Source of the DNA: Anastrepha obliqua
Taxonomy: Eukaryota > Arthropoda > Insecta > Diptera > Tephritidae
Direction of reading: 5' to 3'
Assembly: GCF_027943255.1 (NCBI RefSeq)
Contig: NC_072893.1
Location: forward strand, 95,425,784-95,489,783
DNA length: 64,000 nt
The notes below the pieces were generated by a model, which was not told the origin of the DNA, made no database searches, and saw only the letters and a program-made list of their open reading frames with translations. Made by a program: the position numbers and the translations under genes. Shown here piece by piece: positions 10,745-22,089 of this stretch (within the stretch, counting starts at the first letter, position 1; every line of letters starts with the position of its first letter).

Positions 10745-11985
10745 TTGACTTCCCCGGTTCTATTTTTGTATTGCTATATACGATACACCACATCATTCAA
10801 CTTTTAATCGCCTTCCAATTTTGGAGGAGCTTCTTTCTTTCTGCGTATTATAAAGAAGTAAAAAATTACCTTCGTTGAATACTTTAGAGTTCACAGCTCC
10901 TTCAAATCGATCCTTCATCTTGTTACTCATTAGCCTGGTATGTTGTTTCAAATGATAGTGTAATTCATCCATGCTGCCCTGCAATGTTTCCCAATGATTA
11001 CCTTCGTCCATTGCAGAAGCGTCACCTCTTCAGAACGCTAAATCACTCAAAAGCCTTCAACCACTTTCAAAGATGGTCCTTGCAGTCGATTGGCCAGTAG
11101 TTTCATATATAGATGAGCGATAAGACAACAGGAGCATTTGGATGTGTTTGTTCCGATTTTTTCGCAAGTGTCCTTGTAGAGTGCGATGGAATCTTTCGAA
11201 CATTCCATCCGCTTGTGGGTGCAAGCGTGTTGTACGTGTTTTCTTAATTCCCAACAAGCAACATATCTCTTTAAATATTGCTACATATGACTCAAAGTTT
11301 CCTCCTTGTTCCGAATGTAACTCAATAAGTACTCCAAACCTCGTTATCCAGTTCTGTACAAAAAGCTCAGCAATGGTTTTGGTTTTGGTTTGGTAGAGCG
11401 CACACTTCATTCACCGAAGTAACCCATAACAACGATATGATATCATTTATTCCTTCAGTTTTATCGACTTTGGAACAATGCTTACACTCTATAGCACAAT
11501 GTGGTAATTTTTCCTTCTGGATGCTTGAACTGGAGTAACCATCTCAATGCTGCATGGTAACTTTTTCTTGCCTATTGACGTCCTGTGACAGTATTCCTCC
11601 TATTACGATTGCGCTGAAGACTGTATCTACAACTCACTTTTCTCCCGCGACCGGATACGCTAATATAGGCGTAGTACAAAGAAGCTCTTTGAGCTACTGG
11701 AATGCTTTCTCTTGTTCTTTGTGCCCCACAAAAGCTCATTTCTTCTTAGTGAGATTATCCAAACTCTGGGCAACATTCCCGAATCCAGAAACAAAACGAC
11801 AGGAAACCACACACTTCGTGCACATTTCTTGGATGTGACCACTTTTTTACTGCCTTTATTTTCTCTTCGTCTGTCTTGACGACTTCGGTTGTAACTTTAT
11901 GTCCAAGATACGTGACTTTTGTTTTAAACAAAGCGCAATTTTCGGATTTAATCGTAATTCGTTCTTCCAAGTTATTCAGATAGCC
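10745..11985 (-). mobile_element. Ty3/gypsy-type LTR retrotransposon pol fragment
   Basis: Minus-strand frames run in pol order. At 11970-11755 lies the region after the reverse-transcriptase core (VTYLGHKVTTE, followed by KAVKKW). At 11410-11057 lies part of the integrase core (LHSEQGGNFES, RLHPQADGMFERFHRTLQG). At 11011-10745 lies a basic C-terminal region ending in a DVVYRI-like block. The catalytic RT core, gag, protease and both LTRs were not seen. Frame changes separate the blocks. This is an old, broken genomic copy with no capacity to produce a functional pol. Confidence 0.75.
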
Positions 11986-12005
11986 GCTAAAATGTTGTTC
12001 TTAAG

Positions 12006-12303
12006 GTGGCCGCCGTAGCCGAATGGGTTGGTGCGTGATTACCATTCGGAATTCACAGAGAGAACGTTGGTTCGAATCTCGGTGAAAGCAAAATTAATAA
12101 AAACATTTTTCTAATAGCAGTCGCCCCTCGGCAGGCAATGGCAAACCTCAGGGTGTATTTCTGCTATGAAAAAGCTCCTCATAAAAATATCTGCCGTTCG
12201 GAGTCGGCTTGAAACTGTAGGTCCCTGCATTTGTGGAACAACATCAAGACGCACACCACAAATAGGAGGAGGAGCTCGGCCAAACACCGAACAATTATAT
12301 ACA
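12006..12303 (+). mobile_element. tRNA-derived SINE, copy 1
   Basis: The 5' end carries an RNA polymerase III A box (TAGCCGAATGGG) and a B box (GGTTCGAATCTC) about 50 bp apart, followed by a tRNA-unrelated body and an ATTATATA-type tail. Two closely matching copies lie at 49866-50191 (same orientation) and 39156-39450 (opposite). This copy lacks a short piece near the tail that the 49.9-kb copy retains. No clear target duplication was found. Confidence 0.8.
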
Positions 12304-12502
12304 TTTCTTAATTTTGTCGCGCCATTTCGTCTATCAGCTGCTTTTCGTCTATCCAAGGATTGGCAGTGCTGTAAGTATTCAAGCGTGTTCCTGGGCGTAT
12401 ATATACTTACAATCACGTAAATGGGAAAGTTTCGCATCACATGCCACGACGGCTAGAATAATAAGTAAGTAATAGAGAAAACCATGCGACACCCAATTCA
12501 AA

Positions 12503-12710
12503 ATGTCAAAAGCCGAAAAAGTACTATTCGAAACTGTAAAGCGTTTCAAGCGAGTACCGCAAATAATGTATCCAACTATAATTATATTTAGTATTTCCAC
12601 TTAAACGTTTCATATCAGTGCTCTCAACAGCCATTAAAATAATACGAATCATTCCCGTTGAAATTGATCGGGATACTGAGCTGGACAACCCAAGAAGACA
12701 CGCCGAATGA
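12503..12710 (+). CDS. Putative small membrane protein (55 residues, two exons)
   Basis: An ATG in CAAAATG context at 12503 opens a charged segment (AEKVLFETVKRFKRVPQ) and a hydrophobic stretch rich in isoleucine. Splicing 12590 to 12631 gives a hydrophilic tail (EIDRDTELDNPRRHAE) and a stop at 12708-12710. The layout of basic N-terminus, one membrane span and acidic/basic tail resembles small mitochondrial inner-membrane proteins, but I recognise no family. The inferred intron is only 40 nt, unusually short, and unspliced reading stops at 12600-12602. If the splice is wrong, the ORF is an accident. It lies 220 bp upstream of the promoter at 12933. Confidence 0.35.
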
Positions 12711-12924
12711 GTATTAGTAATGAAATTTGCTTAATTTTAGAAAATAGAGTTGGTAGCATTCAATATAGTGAGTTAAATTATTTTATGATGTATGATAACA
12801 ACAATGTGGTTGCTTTCGCTATATACAGCGAGCAGGGAAGTGGCGAAGGCGAATCGAAGACGGCTATAATTACCAGAAATAACACGATATGTCTGATAGT
12901 GGTACCATTCATGAAATGGCTACA

Positions 12925-12962
12925 CTGCTATCAGTTCACAATGCAACTCTGAACGGACGCCA
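12925..12962 (+). promoter_or_regulatory. Candidate initiator plus MTE core promoter
   Basis: TCAGTT at 12931-12936 fits the fly initiator, placing +1 at A12933. From +18 the sequence TGAACGGACGCC matches the fly motif-ten element consensus at 8 of 12 positions, including the GAACGGA core, at the correct distance. No TATA box precedes it. The region immediately downstream is purine-rich and then CG/TTCG-rich, like a fly 5' UTR. Confidence 0.5.
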
Positions 12963-13459
12963 TCAATAAAAGAGCGGAGAGTCGAAGTCGAAGTGTAGAG
13001 TTTTCGTCGGTTTCCTCGTTTATCGTTCGTGTCGTTCGTTTCTCGTCCAATTTCTCTAAAAAATTTTCAATTTGTCATCTTGTGCGCAGAAAATTATAAA
13101 ATTTCCGCACTAAAAGTAAATTGAATTAGATAAAGTGGTTATAATAATAAAGTGGACATAATGTGCTATATGTGTGTATAAGAATTGATTATTTTTCGCA
13201 ATTATTTTCCCTCGAAAATTGCATGTGAAAAATCGAAGAATTAATTCGGTCGTTGCCGTAGCATTTGGAAAGAAGAACGAGAACAGAAAAGAAGAGAAGC
13301 AGAGAACAGAAAAGAAAAAAGTTCACACAGTGGTAAAAAGTATTGAGAAATGTGCATAACTGCCGATGGAAAATATTAAAGAATTATATTAAAAGTTGGA
13401 GAACTGCATTGTTAACCGGCGAAATTTACTGTTGTTTCGTGGATACATTTTTTTTTAAA
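12933..13459 (+). other. Likely non-coding first exon
   Basis: The stretch after the candidate start site is free of transposon signatures and has leader-like composition. It ends at AAA followed by GTAAGT at 13460, a strong splice donor. The next coding exon on this strand begins at 22090, so this may be the 5' UTR exon of the Q-rich nuclear protein gene, with an intron of about 8.6 kb. This link is inference; a separate transcript is possible. Confidence 0.4.
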
Positions 13460-15422
13460 GTAAGTGGAGTGGTGTATGTCGGAAAAAATTATTTTTGAAA
13501 GCCTATGAAAAAATAAATAGGAGCGGTGGAAGTGTACTACCAAGTGTATGTGTGTGTCTTTCCTACAAAGAGGTTAGCGCGCGGACAGTGTCGGTGGTTT
13601 GGTTTTTGTGTTTGTGTACAAGAGCGACGACGTCAACGCAGCGACACCATAGTAGAAGTCGATACCGCACAATACTTCGCGCGGAGCACGCACCACGTAA
13701 CTACCATGTTTGGTGCCCCTCCATAACACCCGTAATTCTACATCTAGCCAGCAAAAGCACGCAGGCTGTGCCGTGTCTTTGCCTTTGCTTCAACGTTGCG
13801 CTATGCGTTTGTTCTTCACTACTCCATTATCGCTTATTCTCCTTTTCTTGGATTTTTGTTCCTACAGATATTAGCGTTTGTGCCTGGGTGGCTGTTTGAC
13901 TTTTTGTTTGCCATTTAACAGCCAAAGAATATCGCGCGCAGAAAATCGGTTCAATACACAAAGCAACAATAGCAAATGATTTATTGATGTTGTCGGAATT
14001 TGAATTAAGATTTTTTGATTTGTTTTTCGATTTCGGCGTTCGTAAATATATTCGTATGTGCACACATATACATGTGCTTGAAAGCGCATGTGTATACGGA
14101 ACAAACAAATAAGTAGAACTTGGGACAGCAATAAAACAGTGATCTAGCTAAAAGTACAGTTAAATATACATAGTTATATATTTTGAAAGATCAGTCTTCT
14201 GAGAAAGATTTCTTAACAAATTATTTTGCGTAAAATGTTAATTATTTTCTTCGTTCGGGATTTTCTATCAATATGCTAAAGTTCGGGTATACCTGTTAAT
14301 TTTTTGCATCGCCATATTTTTACCTGAATTGTGACGCAAGCGCATTACTTCTAATATGTTGTTGCTCCTATGATAGTTTGAATGGTATGATGTCAGTCAA
14401 AAGTTTAAATCATTAAAGTAATAGAAAACAACAAATAATCTATAATATTGCGTAAATCTTAAGAGCAAATATATTTTATATTTCTGATAGGAAATTATTA
14501 TTATTTTGTTTAAAAAATTTGCAAATCTAACAGGTTTTTGAGTGCTGTGAGACTCGATTGGTTTTTTCGAATGGTATTGGTATATGTATGCTTGTGAAAA
14601 ATTATTTGTGGATCATGTTTGTTTTGGTCAATTTAGCTTTACAATACTGCAAAATATTTAGTATCAGTATTTCTTTTAAAATTCAACATCGGTAATAAAA
14701 ATAATAGTAATAGTAAAAAAAGTTCCTGCTTTTATTTAAGATGTGCAATAACAAATACATGCCGCTGAAATGGAAAATTAATTTTCACTTTATATATCAA
14801 CTTGATTTCAATGCATATTTTTATGTATGAATAAGTACAACATAGTAGGAACCGGCTTTTTTTTTGCCAATTCCCACAGAGTTGGTATTTTGGTGGCTTT
14901 TCAAATATTCACGACATTTTTACCGTCAATGCCTTCTTGCAGTATAAGAGGGCGGGCTTTTTGATTGGCGTTCTTCAGCTTTAACAAAATTTCTTCTCAC
15001 TGGTCCGAACTTCCTCTCACTAGGATTATTTCATTTGAGAGGTAGGAAAGCAGTTGGGGAAAAAAGTTCCCGGAACAAATTTGTATAATAAATTTATGTA
15101 TGATTAAGATAATATAAAAAAATATTTGTTTGTATTTTTGTCATTAAAAATATGAATAAATAATATATACATATATGTATGTAAGCAAATAAATGTCTCA
15201 TGACAAGAATAGGAGAAAAAGAGCTTTCATGCTCATTTACAGTATAGAAATATATTACACTATGGTTCACTAAATTACTTTGATATTTGGAACAAAAGTT
15301 TTGAATTATTATTAATTAGTTTTTTTACTGAATTACCTTTTCAAGCAAAGACGGTATTAAATTCTAATAACACATACACATTAGAAAGGCGAAACACTAA
15401 AGAATATACATTTTTTTACATA
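13460..15422 (+). other. Intron or leader region with no recognised gene
   Basis: About 13500-14130 is less AT-rich and open in several frames, but codon content (VCVCL, CLCLC) suggests TG-rich leader or intron sequence rather than protein. The remainder is AT-rich. A short GC-richer block near 14860-15060 was not identified. Confidence 0.4.
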
Positions 15423-16429
15423 CAGCCATGGTCATGTAAATAGCACATTTAGACTTTGAAAGCAAAGAGTTGAATATGTTTTTAAATACTTATTTTTTTA
15501 GTGGGGAAAAGCAACATAAAAAATAAAAAAACTTAATTACTTCCTCTTTAAAACAAAAAAATTGTCAACAGGAATTTCAGTTCTGATTTATTTTACAAAA
15601 TTCCAAACAAAAGTAAAAATAGTAAACAAATCAGATAGTTAAGTCATAATATTGCTTTACCACATTAGTATTTTGTACTATATCCACCGTTTTTGATGAC
15701 TTCTTCAAGCCGTCGCTCCGTGATTTCTAAATACTGAAATCTATCCATTTGAATACTGTGATGATGAGATGTCTTTGAGGGCTTTTGCAAAGGCAATTCG
15801 GTGTTTTATATGGATTTTTGAGAGGAGTGTTTTTTTTTGCGTATGCGGCCAAACAGCTGGGCTTCGTTAAGTCGCCTTCCTACAACCTTTCTGGACACCT
15901 GTATACCAGATTCTTTGTTTGTTCAAGCACTATTTGCCGTGTCGACTGAAAAGGATCTGCTTTGCTCTTGCGTATTATAGCTCTATCCACATTACCATTA
16001 GTTTTTCGCGGCCTTATAGCTTAGATAGGATGAATCTTTCTTAACTAAATTAAGAGCATTATAAACCATTTTCCGAGAGTACTTCATCATTTCAGCTATT
16101 TCTGCATAGTTTTTCCGTTTTGACTCATACGGTATAAAATAGCTCATTTCTCCGGCGTGCAATGTTTTCCACGTCCCATTTTTAATAATTACATTAACAT
16201 TTTAATATAAAATGCGCTATATTTATGCCCACTTCAAAACAGCAATATGCATAAATAAAATAGAACGCAAAAAATTCCATCGAAAAAAACGTAAATTCCT
16301 CGCAAAATGTAAGCTTAATAACGATAATAAATATAAACAAACAAATTTACTTGATCAAAGCAGAGTCCGTACTAAAAACTTAACATATGTATAAGATTCA
16401 CATTTGTGCTATTTATCTGTCCATGGCTG
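15423..16429 (-). mobile_element. Decayed Tc1-like element with intact ends
   Basis: Terminal repeats CAGCCATGGTCATGTAAATA on the left and the related CAGCCATGGACAGATAAATA in reverse complement on the right are flanked by TA (15421-15422, 16430-16431). The minus strand keeps scattered N-terminal Tc1 features, including an MGR-K start-like block near 16180 and ISVF-type segments, with many stops. At 1,007 bp it lacks roughly 600 bp of a normal Tc1 element, including most of the catalytic domain. Confidence 0.7.
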
Positions 16430-16431
16430 TA

Positions 16432-17439
16432 TGTATCCATAAATTACCAAAAGCTCTTATTTTATGCTGTGAACAAATTTCTTGGCGATATCAACAAACA
16501 GTATTTCATTAAATTAAAATACGACTTTACATAAATAAAATTAAAAATAAATAAATGTTTACTTGACGAGTTGAACATACGTTCATGGCAATGGTAATAT
16601 ATCAGAATATAAGCCTTAACACGGCAGGAGCCAATTAACTCCTAACAATGAAGCTGCATAAATTAGTTACAATTTTGTCATTGGTCAGTTATCCATCTAC
16701 CAAATAAATTTTTTTGAATTATTCAAACAAGTTTTTTGTGTAAACTGGTAACATTGCTTAGAAGTGAGCGATCAGTTGGCACTCTTTTACACTTAAAATA
16801 AACTTACGATATCAATTACCATTTTTCACTTAGTATAAACATATAAAATATTTTATTTTAATTATTATTTTTTAATAATTTAAATTTATTTTTAATGACA
16901 AAACAACCTTTTATTGTAAAATTCTGAAGTTTCAAATACCAAACGATAAAATGTATTTATTGTTCATTTGCGATGCTATCCGTCCTGTATGCTATTGCTA
17001 TTTTTGTAGCGGTGCCATATTCTTCATCGTGATTGGTTAACACCATTAATAAACTCACTATGATAAAACTAAAAATAAAGTCGGTTATTCTATTTATTAT
17101 TTTACTAACTAAAGTCGGGTTTTAAGATGGACTTTGACTACGGGCCTATATCTTTTCAAGTAGACGTATTATGCTTACGAAATTGAAAGCCAATAAAATT
17201 ATCTACTAGACATTTTAAATTGCGTCAAATTAAAAGAAGTTGCGAGGAAGTCATTAAAAAATATTTTATTTCCTTCGGTCACTCTGTTTATTAAAAAAAC
17301 TAAATTGTTAACCTGCAATTATTTCTATATATATCGATAGTCGGTTATTTAATCTTAAGAACATCATCAAATTTTGAACTTATTGTTAAAAATAGTAAGG
17401 ATATGTATGTTTATTTTAATTTTAGAGGAAAGTTCTAAC
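16432..17439. other. AT-rich spacer with one DRE-like octamer
   Basis: No gene or transposon end was recognised. TATCGATA, the fly DNA replication-related element, occurs at 17332-17339, but no initiator or leader follows it closely, so it may be chance. Confidence 0.35.
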
Positions 17440-19600
17440 AGGAAATTAAACCACAAAGTCTGAAAAGCCATTCCCATGGTAGCCAGTTCTAGGTTACCGG
17501 AATGACTCGGGTTTTTCCCGACCAAGGGCTGCCGCCCCAGTAAACTAGCCCTGTCTAGTGTACCGTATCCCATCGCTAATCTCTCGACACAGGAGCAATC
17601 CCTTGCAGCACGTTTGCTCCGAATACTTCTCTTCAGGGCTGGCGTCGAACCCAACCCTGGATCAGAGGTATTTTACTGCTGCATCTGCCACAAACGGCTC
17701 CACCAGAACTCCAGACCTGTTCAGGCCTTAAGACGTATAGGGAGTGGTCCACAAGGTATGTAGCCACGTGTTGCTCCCGCCATCAGGCGGTCCCTGCGTC
17801 AACGGCGCTACCGTCCTCAGTGCCGGCACTTCAAACTGCCGCCACCAACAATACCTCAACGGTAAGGAGCCTTTATTCGTAACACAACTCCCCCAACGAC
17901 CCACAACCCTCTTGCTCCTATCCCAGTGTGGGACAAACCAGCAGCTTTTGGTCCCCCGCACAGTCTGCTCCGTGTGTCATACCAGGGTCCCTCGGAACCT
18001 GACAACAATCTAGTGCAATTCTTGCAATGGCTAGTGCCATTTTCGGAGGTGCTCTGGCCTGTGCACCACCCGTGAGTGGACACGCGACTTCGTTGCCCCC
18101 TGCGGCGCGGCCGTCCGCCAACGTCAGGCCACAACAACTGTTGCGCACAGCAGGACCAACGCAGACAACACCGCGTCCCTCGCCCCCGAGTTACAATCAC
18201 ACTCCCGAGGAGTTTTAAACTCTTACAACTGAACTGCAACGCACTTACGAGTAAGATTGACGAGATAGTCGACTTCCTGAGCCGACATGGTATCAAGATA
18301 CCTGCGGACCAAGAGACAAACCTGCACGCTAGCTCCCCCCTGGTCACCAGGGACGGCTACAACGTGCACGGAAAGGATCGCAAGCGAGACCACGGTGGAG
18401 GCCTAGCGTTCATAGTCCACCATACAGTGCAGTATCGTCTCATTGATGAAGGCATCGACCGCAGGGACAGAACCTTAGAATGTCAAAGGATAGCTGTCCG
18501 ATCAGGCGATGCCGAGCTCGAAATCTATAATGTTTACATATCCCCTGTGACCTGCTGCCCGGCCGGATATCACCCTGATATTGGTGCGCTCATCAGTGGT
18601 GAAAATCGATTGGTAGTAGGTGACTTTAATGCGCATCACGATCTTTGGAATTCAAACCTGCCAAATCATCGTAGGGGACAGCTATTGGCAGAGCAGATAG
18701 ACGACTCGACATTCAGCACTGTAAACGACGACGCCCCCATCAGGGTAGTGGGCAATTACAGCAGCTCTCCTGACATCACAATTGCTAGCGCAGGTCTGAT
18801 AAATAGCATAACCTGGCGACCTATGCTAACTCCTACCTATCCAGAATCGACCCCGGCATACTAAACGTATGTCCAGCATGTGAAGGTACCCCGCACGACA
18901 CTAACCACCTCTTCACATGCCCCATCAAACCCACTCATCTAACACCTCTCTCCCTCTGGACCCAACCCGTCGAAACTGCCAGTTTCCTGGGCCTACCCTT
19001 AGATGAGCTAGACGAAGACGACCGGTAATTACACTACACTGACAGGGCGAAGATACTGCTACAACAACAACAACCTATGCTATCGCTTGCATCAGATCAC
19101 TTGCCATTATCATCTCGATCGAGAAACCTGCCGACTTTGTTTCCGCGGATCATCGGTCATACATCAACTTCAACAAAGCTAATTGGACCATATTCGCGGA
19201 ATTTACTGAAGACATCTTCGCCGCTCTCCCTATTCCCACGGATGTGCGCGCAGGCGAACGCCACCGTAAGGTCCCTGTCGAACCCGACGAAGCACAATGA
19301 CAAGGTGGATATCACCTTTAACGATCGTGCTTCGTCGGATCCGAAGAGATGCGCGAGCTAATTTAGCCGACAATTTATTCTGCATCCTCCGGCCGACAGA
19401 TCCAAAAGTCGTGCTACCAGACGGTCGATGATACACAAATTTCAACGGTGAACAACCCTAAAATATTGGGAGTTACCTTGCTTTCCTTCTCAGCGCATAC
19501 AACCGCTATTGCAACTAAAGTACAGAATCGCAACAAGTTCTCAAGTCGCTTGCCGGTAGCACTTGTGGCAAAGACAAGGAAATGTTGCTGTCGACTACGT
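17440..19600 (+). mobile_element. Jockey-type LINE with endonuclease domain (copy B)
   Basis: This is an older copy of the family at 4688-6206 that keeps the 5' part. The region 17440-18210 holds degenerate ORF1-like sequence. From about 18215 an APE-type endonuclease begins (LLQLNCNALTSKIDEIVDF), with the catalytic-asparagine motif VVGDFNAHHDLW and, after the later insertion at 18829-19072, SDHLPL at the domain end. Beyond about 19380 the copy jumps directly to the post-RT segment (TVNNPKILGVT), so the RT core is deleted. IPADQETN replaces the usual IQETN motif. Frameshifts are numerous. The 5' boundary is approximate. Confidence 0.8.
18829..19072 (+). mobile_element. 3' fragment of the same LINE family inserted in copy B (copy C)
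   Basis: These 244 bp match the last part of copy A (from about 5970 to its ACAACA tail), including the GTCCAGCATRTGAAGG and GGACCCAACC blocks. ACCTATGCTA flanks both ends (18819-18828, 19073-19082) as a 10-bp target duplication. Removing the insert with one duplication restores the host endonuclease frame exactly (RPML joined to SLASDHLPL). Confidence 0.88.
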
Positions 19601-19833
19601 GACGCATATGAAGGCGGATAGAGTGCTGAAGAGATTACTTGAGGCGAAGGTGACGAGCGTACGCAGCTAATGAAGTCACAGACTACAGTGGAAAGGCGAA
19701 CTAGCAGAGTACCTTCAAAAAATGGATGGAGTTGGGAGAATACAGCCCCTGTACTATTAAATAAAGAAATACAAAGTATGAGTATCTTTTACTTCAAAAC
19801 AAACTATGGTTAGATACTTCCCATGACACGTTC

Positions 19834-19930
19834 CCACGACAGTCGTTTCTACGTAACCGGCCAAGGACTGTCATTTCAACAGCATTCCCCGTACATATAT
19901 GAGGAATGTTTATGATGCTACAACAACAAC
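19834..19930 (+). mobile_element. Hairpin SINE-like repeat, copy 1
   Basis: It begins near CCACGACAGTCG, contains GGCCAAGGACTGTC, a hairpin segment around GCATTCCCCGTACATATATG, and ends GCTACAACAACAAC. It lacks the CCCGGATTTATATCC block present in the copies at 30.4 and 32.4 kb. Its tail matches the 3' end of the Jockey-type LINE. Confidence 0.65.
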
Positions 19931-22089
19931 TAATTTATAATTGTTTTGTTCTTAATTATTTCGACGTAAATAAAATAGTACTATTTTTTTGTTAAGCATC
20001 TAACGTTAAAACAGCGTAATTGTATTTTTGTGTTAAAGAAATTGTTTGCAGTAGGGAATTGATTTAGGAAAAAATGGAGTTTGGAAAATTTCTAGTTGAA
20101 TCTTTTGTGTTCGGCGTGTGTTATCGTGCGTGTGTCCCATGTTTGATTATAACATATATAATATTAACATGTGAAAATAACTATAAAAAAAGCGATACTA
20201 AGTTCGATGCAGTCTGAGCAGAACCTCGTTTTGGTTAACGCAACAAAAGTTCGTTGAACGCGAAGAGTTGAAAACGAACATACATACCAAACAACCATTG
20301 AGGAAGTCCACATTACGCTCACCAAACACTTCTATTTCATGCACGTGTGTTCAATCTGCAGAAACGATTTGTACATGTAGGTGTACGAGTACAACTAACA
20401 CATCAACACATGTGCGAGCACAGCATCAAGCAAAATCAGATCAGATCAACAAAAACGGAAAACTATAATAGTTAGCAGGTGTTTTTCGTTTCTTTGAGTA
20501 ATTTTGGCACGCGCACACATTTTTATTAAAACGTGATATACAGCAGATATGCAAATTTTCGTGTGAACCGTAATTCGTTCCAAGTTGGAAATTTATCTCT
20601 TAAAGATATAAAGGTTTTGCAAAAGAGGAAGCTTTAATTTCTTAAGTAGTGGGGCCATCACAGAGGCACAATACTGAGCGACTTATATATACATATAGTA
20701 TATGATATGGGCTGTGCCTAAATTACTAAATTTAATTAAATTTTTATTTATTTACAGTCTTCATTTATTTACGTATCTTCACATGCCGGATATACATATG
20801 TATATTTAGTATATCTGGCGTTTAATCTAATACAATATTCTGAATGCAATTATGCCAAGCTATCGCGGGTCTCACAAGACAGATGAAGCTCTTCGTCTAC
20901 GATGGATGTTGGTGGATCTCGAAATATTGCTGACGACTGTCGACCACATAGGTAGTTTGGGGACCACCTCCTTAGTTCTGATGGGAGAGTCGATAGATGA
21001 ATATCATCTAGTAGCGTGGAATGGCTAACACTACTAGGGTTGTTCTCTCGCAGAGGTGGTTTTAAGCTCGGGATTTATTTGTATTATATGTTTATTTCGT
21101 TAAGTGCTGTAGTGGTACTGTGCAGTTCACAGAAACCATGCTGATGTGCAACAGAAATAAAGTGTTTCGTAAAGAACGGGAATAGGAGGGTCTTACAGAC
21201 CCAAGTAGGGAGCATCAAGAGCTGCTGGTTGGTCTTTTTACACGCAAATTCAAGCGGGATAAGGGTAGGGGTGGTGGGGAAGAAAGGAAGCGTTTAACCT
21301 CCTGCAATATCCAGACCTTAGTTGTACCAGAGTAACGCGAAACCACATTTGTAAATTTGAATATGTTATTAAACTAAATCCCAAGGCTTTTTGCACTTAT
21401 GTTTAATCTTTAAAAAGCTTGGTGGGCATTCCATCTGAGAGGCAAGCATATTCTTCATTAGGATCTGCTAATCTTTTTGCAGATTTTCTCGCTCTAATTT
21501 CGAAGTATAGTCAGATCGAGGTGGATTATTGACAGAACGCTTATTCCCCAATTAATTTTGGTTCTCTTTCGTCAGCCCGAGACAGGGCTACAATTATGCC
21601 AAAAGAACCTGTATTCGTGCATGCATTCATTTTATACCCCTACTATATTTGTCAGTAAACAGGTAATGTGTTAGTACGAAAGCGCCTTAAATTATTAATA
21701 ACACCCTTAAAAAGTGGTATTACATTACTTGTGAATCTTTATTTATTGGTGGCTTGGACGCCTGATACTAAGTATTATTAGTGAAAAAAGACGGCTACGC
21801 AAAAGCAACTGATGCCTCTGAATGGCCTTCAAAAGGCGAAGTAGCCATATAACTAAAATTAATTATAAACACTAAAGCCAGAAAAAATTTAATCTTATTA
21901 AGTAAAAATACTGGCAATTTAATTGATATATTTAAAGCTTCTTTGAACAAAATTTCGGTGCGTCTAAAAAAAAGTAGACAAAGCCATATTTTCAGCTTTA
22001 AATAATATAGCTTTCAAATTTAACTTGTGGATTTTGTTTAATTTGAAGGTATATTCAAATATTCGCGTTTTTGAGGATTTTATGCGAAC
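19931..22089 (+). other. Region upstream of the Q-rich protein gene
   Basis: Around 20200-20480 the sequence is less AT-rich and leader-like, and could be an alternative 5' exon or promoter of the gene starting at 22090. The segment 20850-21330 is GC-balanced but shows no recognisable coding or terminal repeat. The last 100 bp before 22090 is probable 5' UTR. Confidence 0.35.

Noticed and set aside
10745..11985. Complete endogenous retrovirus
   Set aside because: Only disrupted pol pieces were found; no LTRs, gag or envelope-like frame is present.
12006..12100. tRNA gene
   Set aside because: A and B boxes are present, but the sequence cannot form a complete cloverleaf and is repeated with the same non-tRNA body; it is the head of a SINE.
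13495..13899. 134-codon open frame
   Set aside because: Composition (CVCLCLC runs, overlapping open frames) is typical of TG-rich leader or intron DNA; no family resemblance.
17332..17339. DRE promoter site (TATCGATA)
   Set aside because: No initiator, leader or exon follows; a single octamer is expected by chance in this length of AT-rich DNA.
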